From Coprinus comatus (taxonomy: Eukaryota; Basidiomycota; Agaricomycetes; Agaricales; Agaricaceae), in assembly GCA_034638255.1 (NCBI GenBank), contig JAWPGT010000002.1, positions 1,054,001 through 1,118,000 on the forward strand: a DNA stretch of 64,000 nt, given 5' to 3'. This document shows positions 35,775-47,735 of the stretch, one piece after another (position 1 is the stretch's first letter; each line of letters starts with the position of its first letter). The notes beneath the pieces were generated by a model. It was not told where the DNA came from, ran no database searches, and was given only the letters and a program-made list of their open reading frames with translations. The position numbers and the translations under genes were made by a program.

Positions 35775-38010
35775 TCAGGCAGCTGCCCTATAAGTGACAG
35801 TATTATTTTGTCGAGATTTGAGCCATCCTTTAAAACCAACAACCAACAAAGTCCAACAGAACGCCAGACAAGTTATCGCTACTGCGACATTCAAGAACAT
35901 CATGACGTCTGTGAAAGCATTCAGTACATGCCTGCAGAAAATAACAGAACGCTCACCATCACGACCGCGTCGCATTGCAGCAAGCGTGACTTCTTCAGTA
36001 GAGAACATGAATACGAGACCGCCGCATGCAAGGAAAAAACTTCCAAGTGCCTCGGTCGGTGGGCGAGAAGGGAGAATTGATTGTGGAGGACCCAACCAAA
36101 GGAAGAAATAGGTAAGACACCGTAGAACAGAGAAGCCAACCAATAGATTTCCCCATAGAGCATGGATCTGAACCTGATCGCGAAGTTACAAATAAGCACT
36201 GAGAAGGCATGTTAATCCCAATGACGTACTTGGAAGAGATATGTTTGGAAATGGGCTGCCATGGCTGCACCCGTGACTCCAATCACAAGCGCAGGGAAAG
36301 GATTGAAACTTGCTTTGTAGCTGGGCGGTTCGGTGATAGCATCTCGAAGACTTTGAGAATCATTGCCAATCGAATTGAAAATCGATGCTGCCAACCACTT
36401 GCGTACACGCTTAGACTCGATACCCATACCCACAAGACCCGCAAACCAAAACATGACCTATTTGAAGATCAATCTCTGAAAGCAACGGATCAAAACTCGG
36501 GATCATTTACCGCAATGCTTATATGTTGGATTTGCTTGGTAGTGAAAGGATCTCCGGGATTGGCTCCAAATCGTTCCATCCAAGTGTTCGTTGCACCATA
36601 GAGAAAGATTACGAAAGATTCAACCATCTCCGCGGAATAGCTATCACCGTATGATGCTTGATTCCATGCCCAACCGAATTCTGCGAATGACCCAAGGAAG
36701 CGAGCAAATGTCAGTAAGCCGTAGCACCAGAAAATTCCACCCTCTACAGAAATCAACAGTCAGATAGGTGCTGTAGCAGCTTCCTCTTTCAACTCACTTA
36801 TAAGATGTGCAAGGCAGCCATTCTCATAGTTTTCACGGCAGCCACCTTAGTATAGGATTAGCTTTGATTTAAAATATCAATGATGAAACGACTGCACCAG
36901 TATAAATGACAATTCCGGTCAAGACTTGAGCAAATGCAGCAACTACAAGGAACCGCTCAATAATAGAAAACATCGTGTTCCCGACGTTCGCAAATAGACC
37001 GGAACTCTTTTTCCCGCGGTTTGCTTTAGCATCATGAAGAGTATCTGCTGAATAAGTGGGAGATCGGGGATCAAACATGGTACCTTCGGATACAACTGAG
37101 TAAGAACGCTGGTGATTATGGACGTCGTTAGCCCATTGTGCTGTTTCATGATGGGCATCGTCGGTGGAGTCCTGAGAATGTTTGGGTAGTTCATATTCGT
37201 CTGGTTCATCAACGAGGCCAGTGTACTCGGGACCGTTTCTCGATTGTTCGATATCCCGATTTAGAATAGCCGAGTTCCAAAATAGCTTGAGGGACTTGGG
37301 TTGACTAGCCTGGAAGAATGCGACGCAACGACGGATAGCGGCCAATATATCAACGATGGACAATAGCACAGCAAGTAGCAGAACAAAGTAGCCGTGTTTA
37401 CCATGCACCGATCCTAAGAGACGTAGGATGTGTGGGTCAAGATGTGGATAAGCTGACGCATATATTTGCATACCTTCATACCTAAAGGGGATATGATATA
37501 AATACAGATCAGGGCAACGGGAAGTAGAAGAAAATGACAAACATGTTTGGTGTGAGCTTGGTGTACAGGCCACCGGCGGCGCAACCCAGAATGGCCAAGC
37601 CATAGAAGGCCATAACCGCAATACCGTGGCCAACATGCTTGACAGATCTCAGAGCAATACCTATATTGATTACTTGTTCAGACAATTGTGACCACATCAA
37701 TCAACAACCAAGTCTCACCCATAGGAAGAGCAATGAAAAAGGCAGCACACATGAATATAGCATGGGTCATGATCAGTCCAGGGTGTCTCTGTGCTGCATT
37801 CTGGGCATCCTCCCAGTCGATAGTATAATACGATGGTGGTGTAGGCGAATGGTACATAAGGATCTCGGTTTCATTGAGCTCGAGTACTGGTTGAGCATGG
37901 GAATGGTGAGCATGGCCCCCATCTCTGGGAAGGAGGTGAGATGCTAGAGTGTGCTGTACAAATAGGGCGGCGAGGAGGAGAAAGACGGGGGAGAGATGGG
38001 GACGAGGCAT
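35775..38010 (-). CDS. Ytp1-like multi-pass membrane protein (DUF2427 + Ytp1 domains)
   Basis: Predicted integral membrane protein of the Ytp1 type. A signal peptide (PHLSPVFLLLAALFVQHTLA) is followed by a His-rich stretch (GGHAHHSHAQP) and the DUF2427-like helices: HPGLIMTHAIFMCAAFFIAL, HVGHGIAVMAFYGLAILGCA, HGKHGYFVLLLAVLLSIVDI. A long polar loop (37100-37270) precedes the Ytp1 part: NTMFSIIERFLVVAAFAQVL, GGIFWCYGLLTFARFLGSFA, NTWMERFGANPGDPFTTKQI, VLRCLTYFFLWLGPP. The short cytosolic tail ends at 35775-35777. Function is unknown for the family, originally noted in yeast as a mitochondrial-type transmembrane protein. Introns are many, edges approximate. Confidence 0.85.
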
Positions 38011-38756
38011 GCTTGGCGGCGGCAGAATGAGGCGGGAATGGTAATTATAAGAAAAGAGCAGGACGGGATATAAATGGCAGAATACGCAAGTCTAGATGAG
38101 AGAAGAGTTGACTCAGACACCCTGACAAAGCTTCTCTTCCTCCGTTCAAAACAATTCTCCTCTTGCCGAATCCGCTCCCTCGGATCCTCTGCCCTATCCT
38201 CGTTCCACCTCCCTGCCATCTCACATGTCTCCGGCCACACCTTCTATCTTTCGATTTAGCACTCGCACACTCACTTGGGTTTTGGAATTGCACCGATGAT
38301 GTCGTCATCAGAGATTAGCAAGGGGTAGGAATGGACCACGTGGGCCCAAATGTTGCATCCGCCAGTTTTAGTCAGCTCATCTGTTTACCTCTTTTGTCCA
38401 GAACAATGCACCCTGTTCCGAGTTCTTTTCGTAGTCTCTCATGCTTGTCGCTACAAAAATATACCTCACCGTATTTCCACGCGCTGGTCCATCTCTTTTT
38501 CCGACCTTTGCGCTCCCCTCGGGTCTACCGCACTTTCAAACATTAGCCTGTGTGAAATTCACGACTGGTCCGGAATCCTCGAAGGATCTACAGTTGGTCC
38601 GAAGTCGACTCTTTGTTGTTACTGAGTCACATGTGCGACTGTGTCTTCCATCTCCATATCGTGTAACATCATCATCATCATCATCATCATGGCTTGTGAC
38701 CATCAACAATGCTTAATACATCGATCATTTGAACCCAACTCCATCTTCTAACTCTG
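38011..38756. other. Intergenic region with ATC microsatellite
   Basis: 746 bp between the starts of the Ytp1-like gene and the second MFS transporter. No coding frame is supported. It contains an ATC/CAT trinucleotide run at 38668-38690. It must hold both promoters. Confidence 0.5.
38668..38690. repeat. ATC trinucleotide microsatellite
   Basis: Uninterrupted run of about seven to eight ATC units in the divergent intergenic region, 67 bp before the transporter start codon. Confidence 0.85.
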
Positions 38757-41095
38757 ATGCATCTGCGACGTGATAATATCAAGCGATTTCTATGGGGAGA
38801 ACCTCCCTCTGGTAAAGAGGAGGTCAAGCTATTACTCAAGATTGACTGGTTTATTCTATCATACTGTTGTTTGATGGTACGTACCTGAAAGCAACCAGAG
38901 AAGCTCATCAACATCATCACGGAACCTAGTATTTTACCAACTGTAACAGTTTCCCAATTCACACCAGTTATGTTACCCTCAACTCCTTTCTCAGACCTAG
39001 ACCGTTCGAACATCAACAATGCTTATGTGTCAGGAATGAGAGAAGACTTGCATATGTTTGGAACTGAACTTAATGCATGGTTTCCTTTCCATGCCCGTCA
39101 TCGCTTGGGCTGATATATTCTCACAGAAAATTACTACCGTTTTCACATGTGGTTATATCATTGGCATGATACCCAGTACGATTGGCTTGACGGTTGACGA
39201 ATTTCGCTAACTTTCTGGTAGACAATCTGATGTTACAAGTCGTACCCCCGCGTATATGGTTACCGTTAATGCAGATTATTTGGGGCGTATTGACGTTCTG
39301 GTGTGTTGGTTTTATTACACGATTACATATATTGATTTTTTTTTTCAGCACCAGCGCAGTAAAAACAGTGGAACATGTAAGGATAATCACCAACATACAA
39401 CATATTGAAATTGACCAGTTACAGATTTATGCTATACGTTTTTTTCAAGGAATGGCCGAGTCCTCGACTTTTGTGGGGACACATTATATTTTAGGATCGT
39501 GCGTTCACTTCTCAGAATCTCACCATTGGCATCAGTAACCAAGAGCATTGATAGATGGTATAAACCTGCAGAACTTGGAAAGCGTTCTGGTATATTCACA
39601 AGCTCTGGACTTATAGGAACTCTGTAAGTATTTCTATTCCCTCAGAAATTGACTCCTGTTCTAAGGTAACAAAGATTTTCTGGTATTCTTCAAGCTGCAG
39701 TTTATAAGTTGGTGCATGTTTATATCTGAAAGATCAAGTTTCTTGACTCCTAGTCAGGCATCTCCACGGTTCTTCTGGCCTGAGTGGTTGGCGTTGGTTG
39801 TATGTGATCAATTTTTCAGGGCAAGCGACATAAAACTTACAATCACTTCTAAAGGTTTATTATTGACGGAATTATAACATTGCCAATTGCAATATATGGG
39901 TTCTTTGTCTTTCCAGACCTTCCCCAGAATACTAAAGCATTCTACCTCACGTATGAGGTATATTAAAGCCGCTCACCTAACTTGAAGTACTTTGCTAATA
40001 AGGGTTGCAGGAACGGGAGTTGGCATATAACAGGGTTAAGGATGATATACAAATGGATCGACCTCCTTTGAATTGGAATCTAGCTCGTAGGGTCCTCGGT
40101 CGTTGGAGATGGTATGCCTGTAGCCTGCTGGTGAGTGAATGTCTTTTTCCATTAGAAAGATCTCCCTAGAACTCTTGGCATAGTTTGCTATCTCCGGAGA
40201 AACGGAGAGTTTTGGCTCGAATAATCTCATGGGACAATGGCTCAAATCAATTGGCGGTTACACTATAGAACAAATAGGTAAAAAAAAAAAAAGCCCTTAT
40301 CCACGTTTCTAGGATAGATAGATTCGCTTAATCACCACTTTTAGATTACTATCCCTCGGGAGCCACAGCCGTTGCAATCGTATCCACTTTAGTCTGTGCA
40401 ATTTGGACTGACTATACGCGAGTCCGTTGGCCCGTCCTAGTATATATGTCAGTTGCATGCATCATTGCTTCAATTTGTATCCTGGTATGGAGTAGTCCGA
40501 CAGGGCTCAAGTTCTTTGCATACTGTAAGCGGTTTGACAGCATTATCACCGATATACTTAATATTAAGAAGCTTCTCATGATCATCAGACATTGCTGGAG
40601 CCTCCTTTGCCGGACAAGCTACTACATTTGCGTACGTTCTCGTTTGTTCCAGACTAAGGAAATTGTTGAAAAAAAATTTTTTTTTGGTGCTTATAGATGG
40701 GCTAACGAAATATGCGCAGATGATGATCAAGAACGGAGTATTGTCCTTGCATCAATGAAGTAAGTCGTGTGAGACCTTATCTCTGCACTTTACCTCCGCC
40801 TTTGAATCACAAAACTGATATATATTTTCCCCTTACACGCAGTATGTGGAACAACGTCATCAATGCATGGTGGACCATCGTGTTTTACCCTGCGACTGAT
40901 GCACCACATTTTCGCAAGGGAATGATTGCAATGTTGTGTATATGCGTCGCTACACTGGGTATAACTTGGGTGGTGTACTCTTTGGAGCAACGTGAGAAGC
41001 GGCAAAAAGAAAAGGAAGGTGGGCTACCGGCGGTCTCGGGAGAAGGTCAGATTCACGAGATAGCTGTTGAAGAATCGAAGCGTTCTTTAAACTAG
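38757..41095 (+). CDS. MFS transporter, pantothenate/Liz1-Fen2-like
   Basis: Second Dal5-branch major facilitator. Exon 1 starts at ATG 38757 and contains [20 protein letters not shown] and FILSYCCLM. To continue in frame the coding sequence needs a 13-nt exon (38930-38942, YFTN plus one base) before [20 protein letters not shown], which then gives the very conserved [16 protein letters not shown]. Later exons: [118 protein letters not shown]. The C-terminal tail is charged, stop 41093-41095. The FYLDR-NINNAY signature and WY-EL-KR motif are those of vitamin/pantothenate transporters of fungi; substrate is inferred. Frame joins at 39700-39770 also required choosing the acceptor tcag. Confidence 0.86.
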
Positions 41096-41369
41096 ATAAG
41101 CGAAGATCACACTATACACAAGGTTTCGATTTTCTGCTTACGCAGTGCAAACGTTGACTAATGACTTGGGAACAAAGAAAAGTAAACATGAACACTGTAC
41201 AAATACTTCTCTTCCACTGGGTATATTCAGCGCCAGAACTTGCTGGTTTCGCTGCTATTGAAGAATGCAAATATATGGAACACGAAATATATATATAAAT
41301 ATATAATTGAAATGTATCAAACATTAAGCGCCTACACATCATTCATGAGCTTTCCTCGTGAAAATAGTT

Positions 41370-42741
41370 TCAGAAAAACATACCCTGGGTATGACCTCGC
41401 TGAAAGTGTATACTCTCGGAACTGTGTGTTCCGATAGGGCCTGGCGCGGAAGGTTGGTATGACAAGGCGGGGGTTGTTGTCAAAGCTGATGTATAATTGT
41501 TATATGGAGCATCATTGTTTACTGGTGCACCACCATAGTAGTGTTGTTGTCGCTGATTATCAATAGGGATACCATTGAAATGGGTATTGATTGTTATTGA
41601 ATGTTGGCAAAGGGGGAAGACGATAACTATCTTGACGAGTGTTGTTGTATGTGGAAGATGGCGGCATATGTGGAAGAGAAGTAACAAAATATGTATCTGA
41701 GCTCATGAGACTAAACCGCTGCTTGTCCATTGACCCTTTCTCGGTCGGCGGGTCAAAGTTGATGGCCTCTTTGTGTAATTTACGCTTCCTGCTGTGGCGT
41801 AAAGCAAAGGTCACAATAGTAGCTAAAAATGCCAAGCCGATAATACCAACGATGGCGAAAACGAGACCTGATGCCACCTTGTTCTGAAGAAATCCTGTGC
41901 TATTATGGTCTGGAAGTGCTTGAACACTAGGAGTTGGTCCCCCTGTCTCTTGAACAGTTACGGTGAAAATGTTGCCATCAGAGCTTGTTTCGATTACGAC
42001 GGGAGCGGCAGTCGATATCGGGATATTGGGAGTTGAAGTTGGAGTGACTGGGGCTGTGGACACGGACGAAGATGTAGTAGAGGTCGACTCGATGGAAGAT
42101 GAAGTGCTGGTAGAAGTTGATTCGCTGATCGTACTGCTAGCACTTTCGGTTGATGAAGTGGAACTGGAAGTTGTCAAAACGTCAGAAACAGTTCTAAAAG
42201 TTTGAGTGATTTCAAGTCAGTTGTCCCGCTAGGAACTCTTTGTGAAGAAGGAAGGTCGGGACTGACTGAATGCTTGTCAGACCGGCTGACCTTGTACGAC
42301 TGTTGGGGAAGTTGCTTTGAGATGATACACGCCATTTAGCATAAAACTCACGTCCTGGTAAAAGGATTTGGACTTGAGGTGATAGGAGATGAGCCATCGG
42401 GAAACGTGTACAACAGTTTAACTCACAAAACCTCGGTAAGCGCGGGTACTAACTTGGGGTCTAAGTGGCTGACATTGGATTAATGAACGGAAGACATACC
42501 AGAGAACGGTAACAGCTGTCTTTCAAAGACAGTGGGCATTGTAAAGAACGTGGGGATTGAGTGTGGACCCGGTGATGGGTGAGGTTAGCGGAGAAGAAGA
42601 CGAGGGGACTGCAAGGATGACGGTCATGTTGAAAAGGCTAACGTTGTGGCCAAGTTCCCACCCCACCGCTAGCATGAAGATGGAGCGATGGAGCTGTGGT
42701 GTGATATTGCCATCACAACCGATGGAGTAATACAGTAACAT
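41370..42741 (-). CDS. Ser/Thr-rich single-pass membrane protein, 5' end unresolved
   Basis: A Ser/Thr-rich, probably O-glycosylated extracellular stretch (TSSSTSSTESASSTISESTS; VSTAPVTPTSTPNIP) is followed by one transmembrane segment VFAIVGIIGLAFLATIVTFA and a basic stop-transfer RHSRKRKLH. The cytosolic tail is Tyr/Asn/Gln-rich. The frame from the membrane segment stops at 41560, but a strongly coding-like tail (QRQQHYYGGAPVNNDAPYNN, to 41370) continues in another frame, so either a frameshift or an unseen intron lies near 41560-41690. On the 5' side, exons near 42200-42430 splice to FPNSRTRTVSDVLTTSSS, but the start and signal peptide are not resolved; a frame from 42741 (LAVGWELGHNVSLFNMTVIL) may be the extracellular domain. 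Similar architectures occur in many Agaricomycete surface proteins of unknown role. Confidence 0.55.
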
Positions 42742-42849
42742 GCTAAATGTGATCCGGGGTCACGCTGGTCATGAGAAGTGGTATCAATTGATCCGGGGAT
42801 TATAGACAAATAACTAGATATCAGCAAGATAACACAAAACCCAACTTCA

Positions 42850-44353
42850 TTATCGCCTGCTATAGCCATACTGTTCTCCTGCTTTCCTTTCCATGATGTC
42901 CTTCAGGGGTCCTAGCAGCCGGCGGAATGCTGCTGCATCAAGCACTGCAACCGCTAGTCTTGGCTGTTCTGGATCTGTACGCATAGCAGCACTAACAGAC
43001 GCCGCACGAGGTTCTTCCCGTAGGAGAGAAAGCTCTAAGGTAGTTCATCAGAGATAAGTGTGATTGACGTTGTAATTTATGCTTACCTCCGAAATATTCG
43101 CCCTTTCTCAGTCGACCAACCTCCTTGCCCTGTCGAGTAACGACGGCTTCTCCGAGCTCGACGAAAAAGAATTTGTCACCAATGTCACCTTCCTTCACTA
43201 CAGTTACGCCATCATCAAAGACCTCCCTATCTAGTGCATCTGCAATTTTACTTCTTTGTTCCTTGTCCAAGGAAGACAATAGGTCGACGCTTGCAAGGAA
43301 ACTCTCGTACATCATCCTGCGTTTATGAGCCAACCTAAGAACAATGGTGCGGAAAGTCATGCGGTCAAGTGCCCATAGATGCGAATCTTCCGCAGCAATG
43401 ACGCTGGCGGCGCGAGGGTGCCCGTACAGAAGCGCCAACTCTCCGACATAGTGACCAGCAGGAGCGTCTGACACCTTCCTTCCAAATACAGGATGGAAGC
43501 CAGGTGCGGCAAACTTGCCCTCAGCGGTACGGAGGGTTTGTTCAGGGGTCTGATTGGCCCATGTAGGTGGGACTTGATCGCGAATAAAGCAATGAAGCGT
43601 TCCAGATTGGATAACATAGAAAGCATCTCCACCATCGCCTTGTCGGATGAGAATCTCTCCCTTTTTGATGAAGCGTTCTTGCATAGCACCAATTGCGGCT
43701 TTCTCCTGCTCCTCCGCAAGACCTCGGAAAATGAAAAGCTTTTTAATGATGCTTTTGATACAGTCAATCTGTTCGGGCGTTTTGGGAAAAAATGGGGGTG
43801 GTTCGTCGGGTTCAGCATCTACATCAATGGATTCTGCAGAGACCGACGAACGCCTCTGGAAAATGGCAGAATTTGGTGGATACAGAGAGGGGCCTAGGTC
43901 GTTTGGAGTGATGGATTCCCAGCGGGTAAAAGGTGATAAATTAGATGACAACGGAGAAGTGGGTGGCCCTTCATGATTAACTCTGAAGGTTGGTATAGGG
44001 GGAGGATCAACCTGAAGGAGGGCATTTCCTGGAACGTTCAGAGTGCCGAACGGACTGCCATGGGCAATACTAGCCCTATTGGGTGGGCGACGTGATGGTA
44101 TAGCTGAAATGGATGGCACTGGCGTAGAGATGTAGGGTGAGGTGCTCCTGCGGCCCGTGAGGGGCTCATCGGTGTAGAGTTCGGCTGGGATATCAGTCAA
44201 GTCTGTCCTGTGGGCGAATGTATCTCGTGATCTGGCTCTCTGTTCTTCTAGGCGGGTTTGGAACCAATTTGCGCAGAACTGCAGAGCATCCTTTGGCTGA
44301 GCACGACGAGCATCGCGCGTGAGGTCTGTGATGAGAGAGTCAAAGGTGGACAT
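42850..44353 (-). CDS. cAMP-dependent protein kinase regulatory subunit
   Basis: Binds and inhibits the PKA catalytic subunit, releasing it on cAMP binding. N-terminal dimerisation/docking-type segment (STFDSLITDLTRDARRAQPK; FCANWFQTRLEEQRAR), a long disordered linker, and the pseudosubstrate/autophosphorylation site FQRRSSVSAESIDVDAEPDE. Two cyclic nucleotide domains follow: the first contains HYVGELALLYGHPRAASVIA, the second runs GRLRKGEYFGELSLLREEPR-AAS, both with the phosphate-binding cassette (GEL...PRAA). An intron near 43035-43085 splits the second cassette; the last exon is spliced from gga g|ag ctt and ends EQYGYSRR at 42850-42852. About 480 residues. Orthologue of yeast BCY1. ATG 44353 is a clear start. 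Confidence 0.94.
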
Positions 44354-44433
44354 GGGGGTGGAGGTACAAGTACAAGCGCAGAATCAGATATGGTTATCCA
44401 TTTGTACTATACGCCATCACGTGTTACATACTA

Positions 44434-46147
44434 TTAATCTGCATCGTCTACCCAGTCTTCAGAGATTACCCGTCCTATGTACCGCTGAATCCACTCAGCA
44501 CGACCCTCATGCTCTCGACGCAGCGCAGCCCTGGTCTCTTCCGCCCTCTCCTCGTTTCGTCTGGCCTCCTCGTCTTCCAAATCTGTCCGAGCCTGTCGCA
44601 CCTCTCGCATGTTTACATCATTTCTCACTATCCCCTCTCGTCGCCGTAGAGCTATCCGTCTTTGGTTCCATACAGCTGGATGCAAAGTAGACGCTAGTAA
44701 TCCAAGGAATGTTGTAATCTTTTGCGTCAAGCTAGGCTCCATTGGGTTGTCCCGTGTTGCTGTCGAAAACATTACTTGTTCCCTTTCTATGTTCATGTTG
44801 CCAAGCATATCTATCAAAGCCCCTGTTTGCAGTCCACGTTGATTAGGAACGTTGTTGTTTCCAGCGGCAGGAGCTGGTATCGGGCCTGCCTGTCCAGGAC
44901 CTACTTCAGCATTTTGTCGTTGGGCAGGATTCTGTTGTTGTCCATTGTGCATGCGCCTCTCAAACTCCTCCAGCGGTCGAGCAATATAATCTCTGAATGG
45001 TCGCCAAACTTCGTAGACAATCCAGATCATGATTAACAGCCCGAACACAGGCTTGCGAGCAGGAGCAACAAAGTAGAGTAACAGCGAGGTCCGGACGAGG
45101 ACCATAAACAGCGATGTGAGGAATGGACGGAGTTGTATATCTTGTAATGGATCAGCCCGAGCCGCTCGTGCTTGTCTAGCAGGTGCCACGTTCTGTGCAT
45201 TTACAGGTGGGAGACCCATTTGTTGGAGAAGCTCATTGAGGTGGGGTACATTAAGCGCCGTGTTGCGACCAGGTGCAGTTTGAGAGACCGTATAGATTGG
45301 TGAACGAGCAATATGCTGGGGATAATCCTTGGAAAGTATTGAAAATGTATAAGTTAGTACTTTGAGCGCATGGGCCTGGAAGGGCGTTGCGGAAATATTG
45401 GAGTTCTTCAGTGAAAGATAAGGAGTACCGCTACATTAATATGTGAGCATCGGCATTATGAGAGTGACGATAGGTAATAATCACCCGATATCCACCCGTA
45501 CATATTCCAGACCGCCTGGGGATGGTGCTGGGTAAGGCACATCTAATATTGAAGGCCAACTCCAACCATTGCACTCGAGAACTTTTACGGCGTTAGCACG
45601 CATTCGAGTCATAGCGTTCAATCCTGCTGGATTTGCAACGCCCTCAGTCAGAACGGTAAGGGCTTCCTGATGTTTGGCCACGACGAATGGAAGTTGTTCT
45701 GGAGTAGTCCGCGATGTTGGAGCACGAGATGACAAGGAGGTGGGAGGTAGAGGCATAGTTCTAGTTGGAAGGGGTTGCTTAGGGATGGGGAGAGTTGGTG
45801 AAGCAGGTACAAGGACCGGTGGTGGACCTGCTGTCCAAGCAGAAGGATGGACAGAGAGATGGAGGATACGTGGCTCATCTGGAGACTGAGTTTGATGTTT
45901 GTGAGTAAGGGTTTGGTAAAGAGGATAAGGATATGGTTACCTTCCATATTACTTCCACCTTCTCCTCATCAGCTAGAAAGCGGCCTCTCCATATGAGCTT
46001 TTGGCCCTCGACGCGGGGCTGGCCTGGACATGAGAGAGCTATTTCTTGTTTAACATCAAGTATGGTACAGGCGTCTGGTACTTGGATAGTAAAGGAACGA
46101 GCATAGGTAGGAAGCTCAATCCGAAGCTCGACGATGGACATGGACAA
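44434..46147 (-). CDS. Ubiquitin-like domain membrane protein, HERP-like
   Basis: An N-terminal ubiquitin-like fold (IVELRIELPTYARSFTIQVP; LDVKQEIALSCPGQPRVEGQ; KLIWRGRFLADEEKVEVIW) is followed by a Pro-rich linker and a helical segment (VVAKHQEALTVLTEGVANPA; VLECNGWSWPSILDVPYPAP). A tight pair of hydrophobic segments (LTSLFMVLVRTSLLLYFVAP; VFGLLIMIWIVYEVWRPF) forms a membrane hairpin. The C-terminus is charged and Glu/Arg-rich (RTDLEDEEARRNEERAEETR) and ends at 44434. UBL plus membrane hairpin is the layout of HERP/Usa1 ER-associated degradation scaffolds; sequence similarity to these beyond the layout is not checked. Introns near 45900-45945 and 45430-45480. Start could be 46147 or the second ATG at 46141. 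Confidence 0.72.
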
Positions 46148-46194
46148 AGGGGCGTTTGGTCATCCGCAACGTGGAATCCTTAGCAGATAGCACA

Positions 46195-47538
46195 TCACAT
46201 GACCTCTGGTACAGCCAGTGTCCGTCCCTCCCTAGCACTCTGATGTGCTAACTCAATCATCTCAATCACTCCTGTCGCATCTTTCCACCCAACTAGAACC
46301 TCTGCTCCCTCCCTAATTGCCGCTGCCAGGTTCTTGAACAATTCGATGTAACGCCCACCGTCCTCGGAAGGCCACCTTTCGTTCCAATTAATCACACAAT
46401 CAAAGAATATATCGCAAATCGCTTACGTTGTTTTAGTAATCGTCACATCATCACGCTGAAGGTTCTCAATGACTCCCCATTGATACTCGGGTTCCTTTCC
46501 AAACTCCTCTCGAAGAATGGCTGTTGGTGTAGCAATGGCCTTCAGTTGGTCTTCCTGTACATCCAGCCCCGTTTTGGTATATGTTCCCCGCGTCCCGCGT
46601 ACAATATACCTAACTTGAGGCGAACGAGCAGACATGATATGGGCTCTCAAAATAGCAGTCACTGGATAAGGTCGTCCTGCGGCTCTATCGTAGTGAAGGT
46701 GGATAGTGAACTAGACACAACTTAGCCTTATTTTTGGTGGTTGTATTCGCTCTCACTCACAGAATCATCCACAGTTGGGTCACCAACTCCTCGTAGGTTT
46801 TGGATAAATCCAGTTACTTTGTCTGGACGACCAAAGAGAACAAGGGATTGGTCGATCAAGTGTGCTCCCAAGTCATAGGTTATTCCAGCAGCTGGTTTCG
46901 CCTCGTCCTTCCACGTTCCCTTCAAGGCGGTGCGGTAGCGGTCAAAGCTATTGAAAACTATTAGAGACATGTAGCCCGCGACGATGAAAGGGAAATTATA
47001 CTGTGATTCAAACTCGAGAACCGTTCCAATTGATTGTGGTGAATTATCAGGCAATGAGAGCAACTTCCGAAGGGCCAAGAAATCAGAGTCCCATCGTCTG
47101 TTCTGGAAAGCGTACAGTACGAGATTCTTCTCTTTGGCAATAGCAAACAACTCTCGGGCTTGCTCAGACGAGGCCGTTACCGGTTTATCAACGAGAACTG
47201 TGTGATTCTTGTTAATGCCGACAATAATAGTAAAGGTGGTCTCTCTTACCATGTTTCCCTGCTTGCAATGCTGCCTTTGCAAAGTCATAATGAGTTTCAT
47301 TTGGTGTACCAACGATGACGAGTTCAATTTCTGGGTCTTCGATGACTGCCTCGAGGGTTCTGTGTATCTTGGCGGAAACACCGAAACGTTTGTAGAGACT
47401 ACCACCTTCGGAAGTGGGATTCCTCTCGAGGACAGAATGCAGGGTGAAGAGATCCTTGAGAGCAAGAACGAATGGGACGTGAAATGTCAGCCCTGCAAGA
47501 CCAACACCAAGCACACAGGTGGAAATGGGCTTCGTCAT
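46195..47538 (-). CDS. Gfo/Idh/MocA family oxidoreductase
   Basis: Second dehydrogenase of this superfamily. N-terminal Rossmann motif CVLGVGLAGLTFHVPFVLAL, then VLERNPTSEGGSLYKRFGVS and IELVIVGTPNETHYDFAKAA. The EKP/DKP motif is present as HVLVDKPVTASSEQARELFA (Lys-Pro). C-terminal half: ENRRWDSDFLALRKLLS-type segment (AFQNRRWDSDFLALRKLL), YDLGAHLIDQSLVLFGRPDK with the conserved histidine, then PVTAILRAHIMSARSPQVRY and TGVIEMIELAHQSAREGR. Stop at 46195. The NRRWDSDF and DLGAHLIDQ motifs are typical of YhhX/YvaA-like sugar dehydrogenases. Only distantly related to the first copy at 22.4 kb (which has the Cys cluster). ATG 47538 preferred; 47559 adds seven residues. Divergent from the GH9 gene. 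Confidence 0.9.
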
Positions 47539-47735
47539 TGGTGGCTGATTAATGAACACTATCTCTTCACTACAACATCTAATCGCATATTTAAATGTGT
47601 GAACCCAAGGATATCCCCAGCGTCACGTGTCACACGCGTGCGAATCATGTGCATATTGGTGTCTAATTTTAGATTGTAAGTTGAACCTTGACGCCGTACA
47701 TACCCCAAACATACCCCAAACCTTGACCAATACCC
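47539..47735. promoter_or_regulatory. Divergent promoter oxidoreductase / GH9 endoglucanase
   Basis: 197 bp between the two start codons contains CACGTG at 47624-47629 and ACGCGT at 47634-47639, spaced by four bases. Confidence 0.4.

Noticed and set aside
42669..42869. Signal-peptide-like frame starting at 42869
   Set aside because: It lies over the last exon and 3' end of the PKA regulatory subunit in another frame; the membrane gene must start further left.
43493..43976. Plus-strand frames inside the PKA regulatory subunit gene
   Set aside because: Antisense shadows of a well-supported coding exon.
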